This document shows positions 1 to 10,960 of a stretch of 53,061 nt of DNA, one piece after another. Numbering within the stretch: position 1 is the first letter of the stretch; each line of letters opens with the position of its first letter. The stretch covers positions 141,154 to 194,214 of the forward strand of contig MNCI01015694.1 in NCBI GenBank assembly GCA_015680685.1, in the 5' to 3' direction. Below the pieces are notes generated by a model. It was not told the origin of the DNA and ran no database searches. It saw only the letters and a program-made list of their open reading frames with translations. Made by a program: the position numbers and the translations under genes. This stretch comes from Gnetum montanum (lineage: Eukaryota; Streptophyta; Gnetopsida; Gnetales; Gnetaceae).

Positions 1-72
1 ACGCGATATCGCAGGAGAAGACGCGATATCGTGTACACGATATCGCGGCCTAGTGTAAGTCGCGTCTCATCA
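1..72 (-). repeat. LTR end (U3 side), cut by window edge
   Basis: The segment holds three GATATC palindromes in GC-rich context and ends in CTCATCA at 72, the terminal heptamer of the LTR family described throughout this window. Read on the minus strand it is the start of an LTR (U3). The ORFX reading of element E begins directly after it, so this LTR belongs to an element inserted into E. The rest lies outside the window, so whether it is a solo LTR or a full element cannot be told. Confidence 0.75.
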
Positions 73-1140
73 GCAATCTTTGACCAGTCCTTAGTAGATG
101 CCATTTTCTACAACATTCAGAAGAACTTGTTGGAGGTTCACTAGGAGAATGTCATTCTAACTAAGAATAATGATAACCTACATAATGTTGAGTTTCAAAA
201 AGAATAAATGATTGAATACATGAGATAATAGTAGGAGCATATTGCCAATGTGACCATGGATTTGAGGAGGTTGGTAGCAGAAAATCACAATCTCTCAATG
301 AAGGAGGTCCATGCTCTTTGCCAGCACTCTGCAATCAAAATTGCCACCTAGATGAATGAAGCCCTCAAATTTGAAAGGATCAAAAATCATTATAGGAACT
401 AGGTCAACCTACAGAGAGAAGTTAATGAAAAGCATATCCAACTAGCAAAAGAAAAAGTTAATGAGGTCCTCCAGCAACTCCAACAAGGTGGTGATGTATG
501 GCAGCCCATATTTACTAGATTGAATGAGTACAACAAGATAGATATCCACCTGAAAGGGCTGCAAATTGAGGAGATGATAGAATACATGGAGTTTTCCAAC
601 CTCCGTTACACAAATTTGTTATGCTAACCATTGAAAATCCAAAGTCAGAATTGGAGAAGCAAGTGGCCAACTTGTACCTATTGTATGAGGCCAAGTTCAA
701 ATATCATAAGGAGATGAAGAAAAAGGTAGAAATTAAAAATGCTAAACTTGAGGATCTTAGGGATGCTTCATTGATTAATATTCAATAGCTGAGAACCTCA
801 CCCATAGAATGAGTGATTACCATGAGCTACAAAATGTTGTCAAGGTATTTGATGTTGAATGCAAATAGTTTGTAGCTTGGTCTGTCAACATAAAGGAGCT
901 GGTTCTCACAATGTCCTATCTGTGGGATATTCCCATACCAAACCAAATTGGTGATGCTATGTGGACCATGTATGATCCCTAGAGTAAGGAGGAGAGGATG
1001 AAAGCATTGATGGATGTTTTCTATCCTTCACTAGTAGTCACAACTGTAGCCAGACAACCTCAACCACAACAACCACATGCATTAAAAGTAAGAGAAGGCC
1101 CTTAAACACCTTAGGAACCTCCACCACCTAGGGCCATTTG
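73..1140 (+). pseudogene. Element E: ORFX, C-terminal coiled-coil part (decayed)
   Basis: The plus strand can be read, with about a dozen in-frame stops and some frame changes, as a coiled-coil-rich protein. It matches the ORFX of element A (44043-46361 and 28856-29513) segment by segment: LQIEEMIEYMEFSNLRYTN here against LQIQDLIEYMELANMQYAN in A, and near the C-terminus WDIPIPNQIGDAMWT here against WEVPTPLNIEASAWT in A. Most stops are TAG or TAA where Gln or Trp would be expected. The protein sits directly upstream of a polypurine tract and 3' LTR, so it is an element-encoded protein in the 3' half of a non-autonomous LTR retrotransposon. The 5' part of E is outside the window. Function unknown; I recognise no catalytic motif. 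Confidence 0.7.
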
Positions 1141-1376
1141 ATTATTATTCTCATATTCAATCTATTAAAGGAGTTGTGCTCTTATTTTTTGTAATGGTGT
1201 TCAATTTTGTTGTCATGAACACTAATTATTATAAAAGTTGTAAATTCGTACACTTGGGCACTAAGCATTAGTTAAGTCAATTTGTGTATTAGTCAGTTAG
1301 TCAATAATCCCATACTTTTCCGAAATTTTATAAAAAGCTAGTTCTTCCTTTTGTTCACTTGAGGACAATTTTTCAT

Positions 1377-1391
1377 TCAATCATGGGGGTA
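1377..1391 (+). promoter_or_regulatory. Polypurine tract of element E
   Basis: CATGGGGGTA directly precedes the TGATGAG start of the LTR at 1392. The same arrangement, inverted, borders the 3' LTRs of A (28841) and C (34806). This is the expected site for plus-strand DNA priming in reverse transcription. A conserved stretch resembling GAGGACGAGTTTTCATT lies just upstream in all three. Confidence 0.75.
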
Positions 1392-2215
1392 TGATGAGTT
1401 GTCTCAACTTTGACTACATCGATGCAATCTTGTTGATGCGTACTTATTGATGCATACATGTCAATGGAGTGTCTAGTCTTGCCTATATAAATGCACATAC
1501 CAATCACATTTATGGCATTCATTGATTGGTAGCTTAGCCAAATTCTTGCATTTTTTCTTCTAGCGTTATAATATTTTCAAAGTGCTTGTAGTAGGAGTGA
1601 GAAGTATAGGAATCTTTACTCAAGCATCGATGTACCTAGACACCTCAATATGAATGGTAATAAAGACAAGCTTTCTTCATAAACCCTGCAATACTTGGAC
1701 TTAGCAAAATATTTACTTTAATGCATTTATTCTTCATGCAATTTATGTTCAAGAATTTAAGTAATTAATTAGATTCAAATAATTAGTACACATAAGTATG
1801 ACCATCTTGAGCATACGATTAATGCTTGGTAATCCTAGTAGTGCTTAACACTAGGTAACCTAGTAGCATTGCACATGTTTGGGTTGTGTACAGCAAATGG
1901 GAATGGATGCTTATGTTAGGATTAGCTAAAGAATTTATTAGTTATTATATTAGTTGAACATTTAATTACTTTATTTTTTGCATTTAGGTGAATTAAATGA
2001 AAAGCATAAAAATGATAAAAATCATATGCCTCAGTTACACTTAACCATATCATTACACCTCACAAGTGGAACTAGGAAGGCAATGATCACATCTTTGACA
2101 CTCACTACCTAGGCAAAGCGTACTTAGAGAGCTAAAGTATACAAAATTCAATTGGATCACTTAGTGAATACTAGTGATTTGTATCATTTGGCATAGGTAC
2201 TACTCACTACTTGTC
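1392..2215 (+). repeat. 3' LTR of element E
   Basis: It starts TGATGAG after the polypurine tract and ends in a degraded form of the family end (ACTCACTACTTGTCA). Inside are a TATA-like CTATATAAAT near 1482, a CTTTACT...AATAAAG hairpin region around 1615-1670, and the CATATGCCTCAGTTACAC block shared with other LTRs of the family. The GATATC palindromes of younger copies have largely decayed here, so this is one of the older copies. The right boundary is approximate. Confidence 0.7.
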
Positions 2216-2477
2216 AAGACTATTCAAATTTTCTTTTCAACCTATGTTTCATTAAATTCCAATCTCTAATTAGTTGATCATTTTATCTTTTATAATTTTG
2301 GAACTTCTTTTTGCACTAAGTAGAATGCATACCTTCTAATATGGATTGAACAATAGATACCCTCAATTTTTTTAGTACCTCTTCTAACTAAAAATGTTTT
2401 TCAAGTACCTTTAGCCAACTCACAAAATCATTAATGTCATCTACATCATTGAAAGTCTCAACTCAACATATGAAAGT
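2216..2477 (-). pseudogene. Element G: gag fragment, left of D insertion
   Basis: On the minus strand this continues the gag reading of 9442-9830 across the insertion of element D. It includes a stretch read as DINDFVSWLKVLEKHF, then a stop and LEEVLKKLRV, which resembles the core of Ty3/gypsy gag proteins (FxxWLxxxExxFE). The match across the AAAGT target duplication shows G was already present when D inserted. The left boundary is where the LTR of E begins. Frameshifts and stops are present, so it is a remnant. Confidence 0.5.
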
Positions 2478-3223
2478 TGATGAGTGACAAGGTATTCCTA
2501 TGCCCAACCATATGAATCACAAGTGTTCATGTGCAATCCAATCAAATTCCATAGACCTTAAGTTCCTAAGTACATTGGTTCCATGATGTGAAATCTAATC
2601 GTGACAATCATTTTCTTCTCAACTACACTTGTGGACCTTAATTATATGCTTAAGTATAATTAAGGTGCATGATTTTTACTATTTTATATTTTATTCATCT
2701 ACAATTAACAATAAGTTGAAAGTTAATTTATGAACCACTTTAACTAATCTAATTGCTAATTAATAACTTATTATCCTAACATAAGTATCCAATACCACTT
2801 TCTATGCACATCTTAAACACGTATAATGCTGCTGGGTTACCAAACATTAAGCATTGCTGGGATTACCAAGCATCATGTGCATGCTCGAAGTAGTTGTACT
2901 TATGTGCTTAATTAATTTCCATTTAATTGAACTAGATTACATTAGCTTAATTACTTAAGAGCATTAAAGGAAATTGCATAAAACATTAAATGCATAAATA
3001 AAATATTTAAGCTAGTCAAGGTGTTGCAAGGTTTAATCAAAAAGCTCATCTTTATTACCGCACACACTGTCATGCTTAGGTACAATAGTGCTTGAATAAA
3101 GATATGTACACTCAATGACTTCTATTGTAGGCACTTTGGAAAATATTCTAACTCTAGAAAAAAGAAACTACAAGAGCTCGACTATACTATGATAAAAACT
3201 ATATGGAAATCATGTGCCCTAGA
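2478..3223 (-). repeat. 3' LTR of element D, U3 deleted
   Basis: It begins TGATGAGTGACAAGG and aligns with 8552-9300 through the hairpin block and the AAGAAACTACAAGAGCTC stretch. Similarity stops near 3223, where integrase-like sequence follows directly. It therefore lacks the GATATC/TATA promoter part present in the right LTR. Confidence 0.8.
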
Positions 3224-5750
3224 TGTTGAAGGATTCCAATGGTTGGATCCACTATTAAGGTCCCTTCATTCAAGAAAACATTCCACCATCTCATTGGTCG
3301 CATTCACAAGAGTGGACCTATTATTGATCATCCTTAAAGATTATTGGCCAATAATACTCTATAATCAAGGTTTTAATGATCGTGCATCTCTCAACATAGT
3401 GGCCCCCACAATGACCCTCATGAGTATCCTAGAGAATGTGCAATTGATCAGCATCAAGGACACACCAATGAGCCAAGCCATCAGTGCACACCTTGTAGAG
3501 GTGTTCATTGATCTCCATGAAATGTTTTACCTAGTGAAGAAACTGTTATTTTTTTAGCGGTCCAACCCTTATGGCATCTCTTGAGTGAGAATATAGGTAA
3601 GAATGTCATCAAATCATTTAGGCTCAATGGGCAATTTTTTAGTTATAGCCCTAGCAAAGAGGAGTTCATTAAGAAATAGATTAGATAATGGGCTTTCCTC
3701 CTCTTTGTTGTCCCTTCGCAACTGAGACAAGTGGTCAGCACTCACATTCTTAGTTCCCTTTTGATCTACCATCATAAGATCAAATTCTTGTAAGATCACT
3801 AGCCACCATATGACATGGGGGGCTCACCATTGGCTTGTTCATGAGGAAGCAAATTGCACTGTGTTCCATGTGCACAAAAACTTTGTATCCAAGCACATAA
3901 TGCCTAAACTTCTCTAGAGCAGACACCACTACCATCAATTCTTTTTCTACGGTGGTGTAATTTAGTTGTGCATCCAAAATGCTTCAACTTGCATAGTGGA
4001 TGTAATATGGACATCGCTTATTATCCAACTATGTAATCATAGCTTCCAAGGAATAATTTGATGCATTTTTCATAGCATGAAAAGGTCTAGACCAATTGGG
4101 TGCCTATAGAATTGGAGTTTCTACAAGTTTCTTCTTCAACTATTGGAATGCTTTTTCACATTCCTTGGTCCAAAAAAATGGAACATCTTTCTTTGTTAGC
4201 TCAACCAATGGTTTTACAATCTTATAGAAATTCTCTATGAATTGTCGATAGTAGCTAGTGTGTTGAAGGAATGACTAGACATCTTTTATAATTTCTAGTT
4301 GGTAGGAAATTTCTCAAATGATCCTTATTTTTTTAGGGTCGATCTCAATTCTTTCTTGTGAGATTCAGTGCCCCAATACAATGCCTTCCTAAACCATTAG
4401 ATGACTCTTTTGTCAATTGAGTCGCAAGTTTGTTTCCACACATCTTTTTAGTACTTGTTCAAGGTAGTCCAAGGCTTGCTCAAATGTAGCTCCATAGGTA
4501 GAGAAGTCATCCAGAAAGACTTCTATACCACTACCAATTTTTTGTTGAAAGATGCTTAAGACTAGGTATTGAAATGTAGTAGGAGCATTGCACAAACCAA
4601 AAGGCATCTTGTGATATGCAAAGGTCCCTTAGGGACTCATGAATGTTTTTTTGGCCTAGTCCTGTGGTGCAATCTAGATTTGGTTATAGCCACTATAACC
4701 ATCTAGAAAAATGTTATATAAATGCCTAGGTATGGTGTCTAACACCTGATCAACAAACAACAATGGAAAATAATTCTTGAATGTTGCCATATTTAATAGC
4801 AAAAAATTGATGCAGACCCACCACTTTCCACCTTAGGGTTTAATTTCCTTTGTGGTTACCTCTTTGGCTTCACATATGGATTGATGTAGATATGATGCTA
4901 GCATATCCTAAGATCAGTCCCTATGAGTTTAGGATATGACCAAGAAAAGGCTTTTGACCATTTTTCAACCACATTCAATAGCATATGTTTCTATTCTGGG
5001 GTAATATTTGCATGGATTATTATTGACTTCCCATTTTTTAAGAATACATATTCCGTAGTAGTAGGTAGAGTTTTTAATTCAAGGGGCTCTTACTTGAAAT
5101 TTTCAAAAATTTCCAACTCTTCCCAATAGGTGTCATCATTTGCATTATCAAAGAGTTTGTGATGAAATTTCTTTAATTCATCCATGCTTGGGACATACGC
5201 ACATGTTAAGCTCTCAATAGATTCCATGCAAAGTGTGTTGCTTTCAGGATCAATAGTCAGCCACTAGGTACCCTCTTGTTTTGTGATTTCTACATATAGA
5301 TACCTTTGAATATCTACTTCAAGTGCATACTACTTGCATGTGGAAATGGATGCTCATTTAACAAACTAAAGTTTCTACATGTAATTGCACTCTGAATCAC
5401 TATACGTAATGCATAGAAATTGCTTCTTCTAGATCTTTCCAAGTGCATTTTCCTTAGATATTTCCAAGGAAAGATCTTTGATGTCCATTCTTGTATCAAC
5501 AATGCTTAGCCATGTCCTTCCCATGATGATTGGAAAGTTCCCTTTATAGTTCTCAACCTTGATTACTAGGAAATCAGTAGGATAAGACCATCCATAGATA
5601 GTAGTTACAATGTCTTCCATCAGTTCCAATGGAACAATGATGGATTGGTCTACCAATTCGAATCTTATATTGCTCTTCTTGAGAGATAGCAAGATCCATG
5701 CAGTATACATTTAATGAGAAATCATGTTGACACTAGAACTTAAATCAAGA
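3224..5750 (-). pseudogene. Element D: pol remnant (protease, RT, RNase H, integrase N-terminus)
   Basis: Read on the minus strand, in order. Protease, 5750-5400: LLDLSSSVN at the active-site position, then FELVDQSIIVPLELMEDI and FPIIMGRTWLS. RT, about 5000-3980: MPFGLCNAPTTFQ at 4607, and FLDDF, the YxDD box with both Asp kept, near 4520. RNase H, about 3980-3700: QLNYTTVEKELMVVV and a degraded TDHSA. The tether KGTKNVSADHLSQL lies near 3750. The integrase zinc-finger region, 3600-3224, includes HEGHCGGHY. The integrase core is absent. Many stops and frameshifts occur, often TAG or TAA at Gln positions. The domain order PR-RT-RH-INT is Ty3/gypsy; the wording of RT and protease is closest to Athila/Tat elements as I know them. 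Confidence 0.8.
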
Positions 5751-5799
5751 AGATTTACATGGTTCATTCCTAGCAATCTACAAATAAATAAGAGGACTC

Positions 5800-8389
5800 C
5801 CAAGATCAGCTAACTTCCTAGGAAGGTTGCTAGCCTGAATCCTATCAAATATGACAATAGTGAGCATAAGTGTATATATTTGGGGTGGGATTTGATTTGA
5901 AGGGGACTCGAAGGAATTAGATGTAGAGAGAGATGGAGGATCAAGGTTACCAACTGCATGTGCATGTGAGGGCTTAGGTGGATTGTAGGGTTGAAAGAAA
6001 GGTTTTTTCTATGATCTAGTATCTGAACCACTTGGTTGAGAAACCAATTGTAGATTAACAACCTTGGTGACATTATGTTGTTGTAGTTGGGTTGGAAGTT
6101 CACCCTGCATAGATGGAGTAGATGGTAGCTATGTTGAGGGTGGAGGAACAGGTTCAAGAATAGGATGAGGATAAGGATAAAAGGTAGAATCCCTTCTTCA
6201 ATGTGGAGAATGAGTTTGATAATAGTTAGGAGGGTAGTAGTGAAGTTGGAAAGTAGAAACATGACTATAAGAGTCACATGAAGATAGGGGTTGCTGAACA
6301 TAATACCCATATGAATCAAGTTGTCTATAAGGGCATTGTTTCCTTGGCTATGCTAGCGCCCATGACTATGGTTGATCTTACTATTAATACTACTCATACG
6401 GTTGCAATGGAGTTCCACTTGGATAATATTTTTGTTTCTAATGGAATTTCTCAGGGTTTCCTTGAGGATAAGTCAATCTTCTAGGTGTTTTTCTTTATGC
6501 TAGTTGTGGATTTAAAACATATACCTTGGACTCTTGTAAGCATGACATGATGGGGCAACATCCCTTAAGATGTTCATAATGGCAGATGTCATACCCATCA
6601 TCATTATCTGATTTAGTTTCTGCAACTTCCTCTACTATAGCAATCTTACCCTTACCCCTTTAATTGGCATGTTCAGCTTCCTTGTGCCTTCTACAATTAT
6701 GATTACTACCTTGTTCTTTAGACTCTTTCGTAGTCTTCAGGAAAACTTGAAATCTTCTATCCATAAAGTCCCATAACTAATCAACCTTGGCTGAAATTTC
6801 AAAGGTAAACTTTTGAATCAACAAATTTTTTTGGTTCATCATCTCATCAAGTGGTGATTCTTCTTCACTGTCACAAAATTGAACCTCCCTCTTGTGAATG
6901 GAAGGATCACAGTTGTATTCTTCTACACTTTTCCATTTTCTCAACTCCCCTTCTTCTTTCACTACCTACTCAATCAACCTTTGGATCTGATGGGCTCTTC
7001 ATTCTAACAATCACCCTTGGGAATTCTCCTTGTTTCTAATTGGAGCCCATCTACGATTGGCAAAGTTGTTTTAGTTGAGAATAACTATGGCCAAGATGTT
7101 TGTGCAATAAGGAATAGCATTGGCCCATGGTGGCATCCAAAGGCTCATGTGTCCCTTATTTCCATCCTTGGATCTACCTCCTCAAGTTGGACACTCGGGA
7201 GAATGTTTGACATTTTTCATTAAATAGTTCAAGCATTGTACTCCATAGTTGGATGGATTCTAGTGCTAAGGACTAGTACTAGTTTTCTACTTCCTTAATG
7301 AGTGTCCTAGGGAACAACTTAATATTTTTTGAGTCATTTTTATATTTTGCAAGGCACATGCATCATGGAAATCTTGCATATGGTTCTATAGATCTAGGTT
7401 ATATCCTCCTTCAAACTCAGGAATATTTTTCATGTCTAGCCTCTTAATCCAACTATCTTTTACATGCCTTGTGGGAATCCTCACTACCTTTGCAATGTTG
7501 AGCATGCTTTGGGTAGCAAGAAAATTCTCATCAAGTCCATGATTCTGGTGCCTACGATGCCCTCTGCTACCCCTTCATTCATGGTAGCAAGTCTCTTTTG
7601 AACTCCTACACCCCTAGTCTTGACTTACCTGATGGTCCCTTCAATCCTTCCAATCTTGTCAGCCACCTCCATCATAATCGCACCCCCTATGGTTGTGTTC
7701 AAAGCTAAAGGAGGAGGAAGATGATGAAAAAGGTGAAGAGGAAGAAGGAATAGCACCATCATGGTGCCTACCACCCCCTCTTTAGTGATCACAACCATGA
7801 TCATGATCATGATCATGCTTCTTGCCTACATCTCTACCATGACTCTCCTTCTTATATCCCCCTTTGTCATTAGATCTATTCTTACCAAAACCAAGATTGT
7901 AGATCATGGATTTTAGGTTTTGGTTTTGACCTCCTTTCCTGAAGTCAAAGAGAGAAGTTTTTCTCACGGAAAATCCCCAAAGAAGGGTTCTCCATCATCT
8001 CTATGGTACAGTAGGTATGGGAAATCATTAAACCACTTCCCCTTCATAGAATCATAGCACTACTTTAGTTGTCAATCCCTTAGACATTATGCATTAGTGG
8101 GATGGTAATTCCTAGTGTCACTATCCTACACAACATACTCAACATGAAGTCCCTAAAATCCCACTCACATAAGAGCTTGTTAGAGCATCACATGAATGGA
8201 TCGATCAAGTGGCAACACAATGTTGCCTTCCATGTCACACCACTGCAACAATTCATCTTGGTGTAGGATGAAGGTGAAATTAGGTACATACTCATCAGGA
8301 TGAGCATATACCACTCTATATTGTTGGTGCACCCACTGATTTACATTATTAGACTTGGATGGAGAATCACTCTTGTGAGAAGAAGACAT
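5800..8389 (-). pseudogene. Element D: gag remnant
   Basis: The likely start is the ATG at 8389. The first 69 residues contain QYRVVYAHPDEYVPNFTF and GNIVLPLDRS, also present at the same place in B (30655 on) and C (near 42100). Downstream, a basic and Arg/Asp-rich stretch (7600-7970, with an HDHDHDH run) precedes a capsid-like region around 7000-7450. A zinc knuckle CDICHYEHLKGCC (CX2CX3HX4C) lies near 6555-6594, then a Pro/Gln-rich tail leads to the protease. Gag packages the element RNA into particles. Stops and frameshifts throughout make it non-functional. I do not recognise the N-terminal domain from any named family. Confidence 0.7.
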
Positions 8390-8532
8390 CTTGTGTTAGA
8401 AGATAAGAAATGCAGTGTGCTTCTTAAAATTGTTGTAGTAATTTTAATGTATGTTATGACTCTAGGGGTTGTTCCAATGATCTTGAATAATTTTTTCACT
8501 AAGTTCTAGATAGTGCACATAACAACTAAAGG

Positions 8533-8551
8533 TCCTCAGAAATGGCACCAA
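8533..8551 (-). promoter_or_regulatory. Primer binding site of element D
   Basis: On the minus strand this reads TTGGTGCCATTTCTGAGGA immediately after the LTR end. It resembles TTGGCGCCGTTGCCGGGGA, the site matching the 3' end of plant tRNA-Asp that I associate with Athila-type elements. It is a degraded copy. Confidence 0.6.
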
Positions 8552-9436
8552 TCATGAGCGGCAAGGTACCCCCTATGCCCAATCATTTGAATCAAAAGCA
8601 TTCATGCATGATCCAATCAAATTCCATAGACCTTAAGTTCCTAAGTACATTGGTTCTAGGATGTGAGATCTAATTGTGATAATGGTTGTCTTTTCAAATA
8701 CACTTGTGGAGCTTAATTATATAGTTAAGTGTAACTAAGGCACATGATTTTTATTTGTTTATATTTTATTCATCTACAATTAACAACAAGTTGAAACTTA
8801 ATTTTTGAACCACTTTAACTAATCTAATTACTAATTAATAACTCATTATCCTAACATAAGTATCTAGTCCCACTTTCCATGCAGATCTTGAACATGTATA
8901 ATGTTGCTAGGTTATCAAATGTTAAGCATTGTTGGGATTACCAAGCGTCATGTGCATGCTCAAAGCAGTCATACTTATGTGCTTAATTAATTTCTATTTA
9001 ATTGAACTAGCTTACTTTAGCTTAATTACTTGGGAGCATTAAAGGAAATTGCATAAAACATTAAATGCATAAATAAAATATTTAAGCTAGCCAAGGTGCT
9101 ACAAGGTTTGTTCAGAAAGCTCATCTTTATTGTTGCACACATTGTTGTGCTTAGGTACAACAGTGCTCAAATAAAGATTTGTACACTCAATGACTCCTGT
9201 TGTGGGCACTGTGGAAAATATTCTAACTCTAAAGAAAAGAAACTACAAGAGCTCTACTATGTTATGACAAAAACTATATTGAAACCATGTGCTCATGCAC
9301 TATGTTTATAAGTCAGCACATACCTCGTAATATCAAATATCCAAAATTGCATCTTGGGCCCCTATATCACATACCCAATATCAAGGCTCCGATATTGCAT
9401 ATCTGATATTAGAACTAGATAGAACACTATTCATCA
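8552..9436 (-). repeat. 5' LTR of element D
   Basis: About 885 bases from TCATGAG (degraded TGATGAG) to TTCATCA. On the minus strand U3 comes first, with five GATATC-like motifs between 9320 and 9410 (GATATT, AATATC, GATATA and similar), then TATAAAC near 9307. The hairpin CTTTATT...AATAAAG lies near 9124-9175. The left partner (2478-3223) is similar over its whole length. Confidence 0.85.
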
Positions 9437-9441
9437 AAAGT

Positions 9442-9830
9442 CTTGTAGCATTTTTAAATGATCTAGTAAGCCTTTTCTCATCTTCTTCATCAAGCTTTCC
9501 TAGAGAAGAAGTATTTAACATAGTTGGAGCCCTAGAATTTTCATCTAAGAAATAGGATTCTCTCCCATTAAAATACTTGGTTGATGGTTTCCTAAACTCC
9601 CCTAGTTAGATTGTCCTTCCCCTTCATCCACTCTATCTCCTCCTAGTTATGAAAATTCTTCATCTAAACATGCATGCTCATCACCTCCACTTGTCTAGAT
9701 ATGTTTAGGACTAACATTCCTACCTACCTTGCACTGATTTCATCCAATCAAGCAACCATCATCTGGAAGATAAACTTCCTGCTTTCCATCTCTCTATTTA
9801 GAGCTTGCAAATGTTTATTTTTAGGTTCCA
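9442..9830 (-). pseudogene. Element G: gag N-terminal fragment
   Basis: The minus strand starts at an ATG at 9830 with MEPKNKHLQALNREMES, followed by a reading like LDEISAR and an acidic stretch (DEHACLDEEFS, LGGDRVDEGEGQSN). The pattern resembles the start of chromovirus-like gag proteins. The reading continues to the far side of element D (2477 down to 2216). It contains several stops. No other part of G was identified with confidence. Confidence 0.45.
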
Positions 9831-10360
9831 TCTAAACTAGAAAAAATACTCAACCAATTCTAAGTAATAATAAATACAACTACAATCAAAACAAAACTCA
9901 GCAAAGCTCTAAAGCTTTGAAGATCTTATACTAATAATGCTAGAGCAAGTTTACTCTAGTAATTAATCATCTTCAAATACTAAATCTAAATCTTATGAAA
10001 ATATAATTAATTTGCTAGAAAATAAGAAAACTAGCTATCTTTAAATATTTTTTAGAAGATTACAACAAGATTCTCAAAACCTACAAACATCCAAAAATCT
10101 TTCAATCACTTAAATGATATTGGAAAGTATGAGGCTCTACAATCATACGGTAATTACTCTCAATACAAGATAAAACCAATATAAAATCTTTCCCATAACC
10201 CAAGACAATATCTTGACTCACAAGTAAGGTATAAGAAAATAGAACACATAGGTTAACACACCACAAATTAATCTTGGAGCTAAAATCACCAATTACACAC
10301 ATTCAATGTGCTCACATATCCTTTCTTAGTAAGCTTTCCACACTCAATAGCTCTCTCTCT

Positions 10361-10960
10361 CTTACTCATGGTACCAAAAATTATGAATTACATCATTATT
10401 TATGAATAACAAGAAGATAAAAAATGTAGAAACCTTTCCTTAAATCAACTTGAGACTCTTCGATTATTTTCATGATCTTCTCACCTTCTTTCTAACTATT
10501 TCCATCCTTTTTCAACTCACTCATGTTGTTTCTCAAATTGGGAAGGGTGAATTTAAAATTTTTCCCAACCATACAAGTCATCTCTAACCATAGAAAAATG
10601 TATCCTATCAAAAACTAGCTTTTAGAAAAGACATCTACTATTTTTGGGAGATAGCCTTGTTGGATAAGATTTCTCCTCCTTGGCAAGACATCTTGCCTAA
10701 GACATCTCCTAATTTGGGGAGGCATCTCCTCTCGAGACAAGATGTATTCCCACAGATAGCTCCTCTTAGGATGAGATGTATCTTATATAAGTCTCACATT
10801 CAACTAAGATGTCTTCTCTAAATTTAAGAAATCCATTGCATAGTTCTAGCTCCTAGACAAGACATCTCCTTAACGTCCAAGACATCTCTGCAAAGCCCTA
10901 AACCAACAAAACACACATGTAAGGAAAAATAAGGGGATTGAAAGAGGTGTTCCTACATCA
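10361..10960 (-). repeat. Possible primer site and LTR of element G
   Basis: On the minus strand TTTTTGGTACCATGAG (around 10380-10364) resembles the initiator-Met primer site TGGTATCAGAGC of many plant LTR elements. It lies about 530 bases upstream of the gag ATG at 9830. The block to its right could be an LTR: it would start TGATGTAGGAAC at 10960, carry TATATAAG near 10781 and end TTCA at 10383. No second LTR was found to confirm it. The block is rich in AGATGTCT/AGACATCT motifs. Confidence 0.35.

Larger units (their letters stand above)
2478..9436 (-). mobile_element. Element D: Athila/Tat-like Ty3/gypsy retrotransposon, 3' part deleted
   Basis: A minus-strand LTR retrotransposon flanked by the perfect 5-base duplication AAAGT (2473-2477 and 9437-9441). 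Order on the minus strand: 5' LTR (8552-9436), primer binding site (8533-8551), gag (8389 down to about 5800), protease (about 5750-5400), RT and RNase H (about 5000-3614), integrase zinc-finger region (to 3224), then directly a truncated 3' LTR (3223-2478). The integrase core, the 3' end, the polypurine tract and the U3 of the 3' LTR are deleted. Every reading frame carries stops, so it cannot act on its own. It inserted into the gag of element G. Confidence 0.85.

Noticed and set aside
1-72. GATATC repeats as a CRISPR-like array or satellite.
   Set aside because: The same motif set occurs only at LTR ends, next to TATA boxes, in several elements; there are no regular unique spacers.
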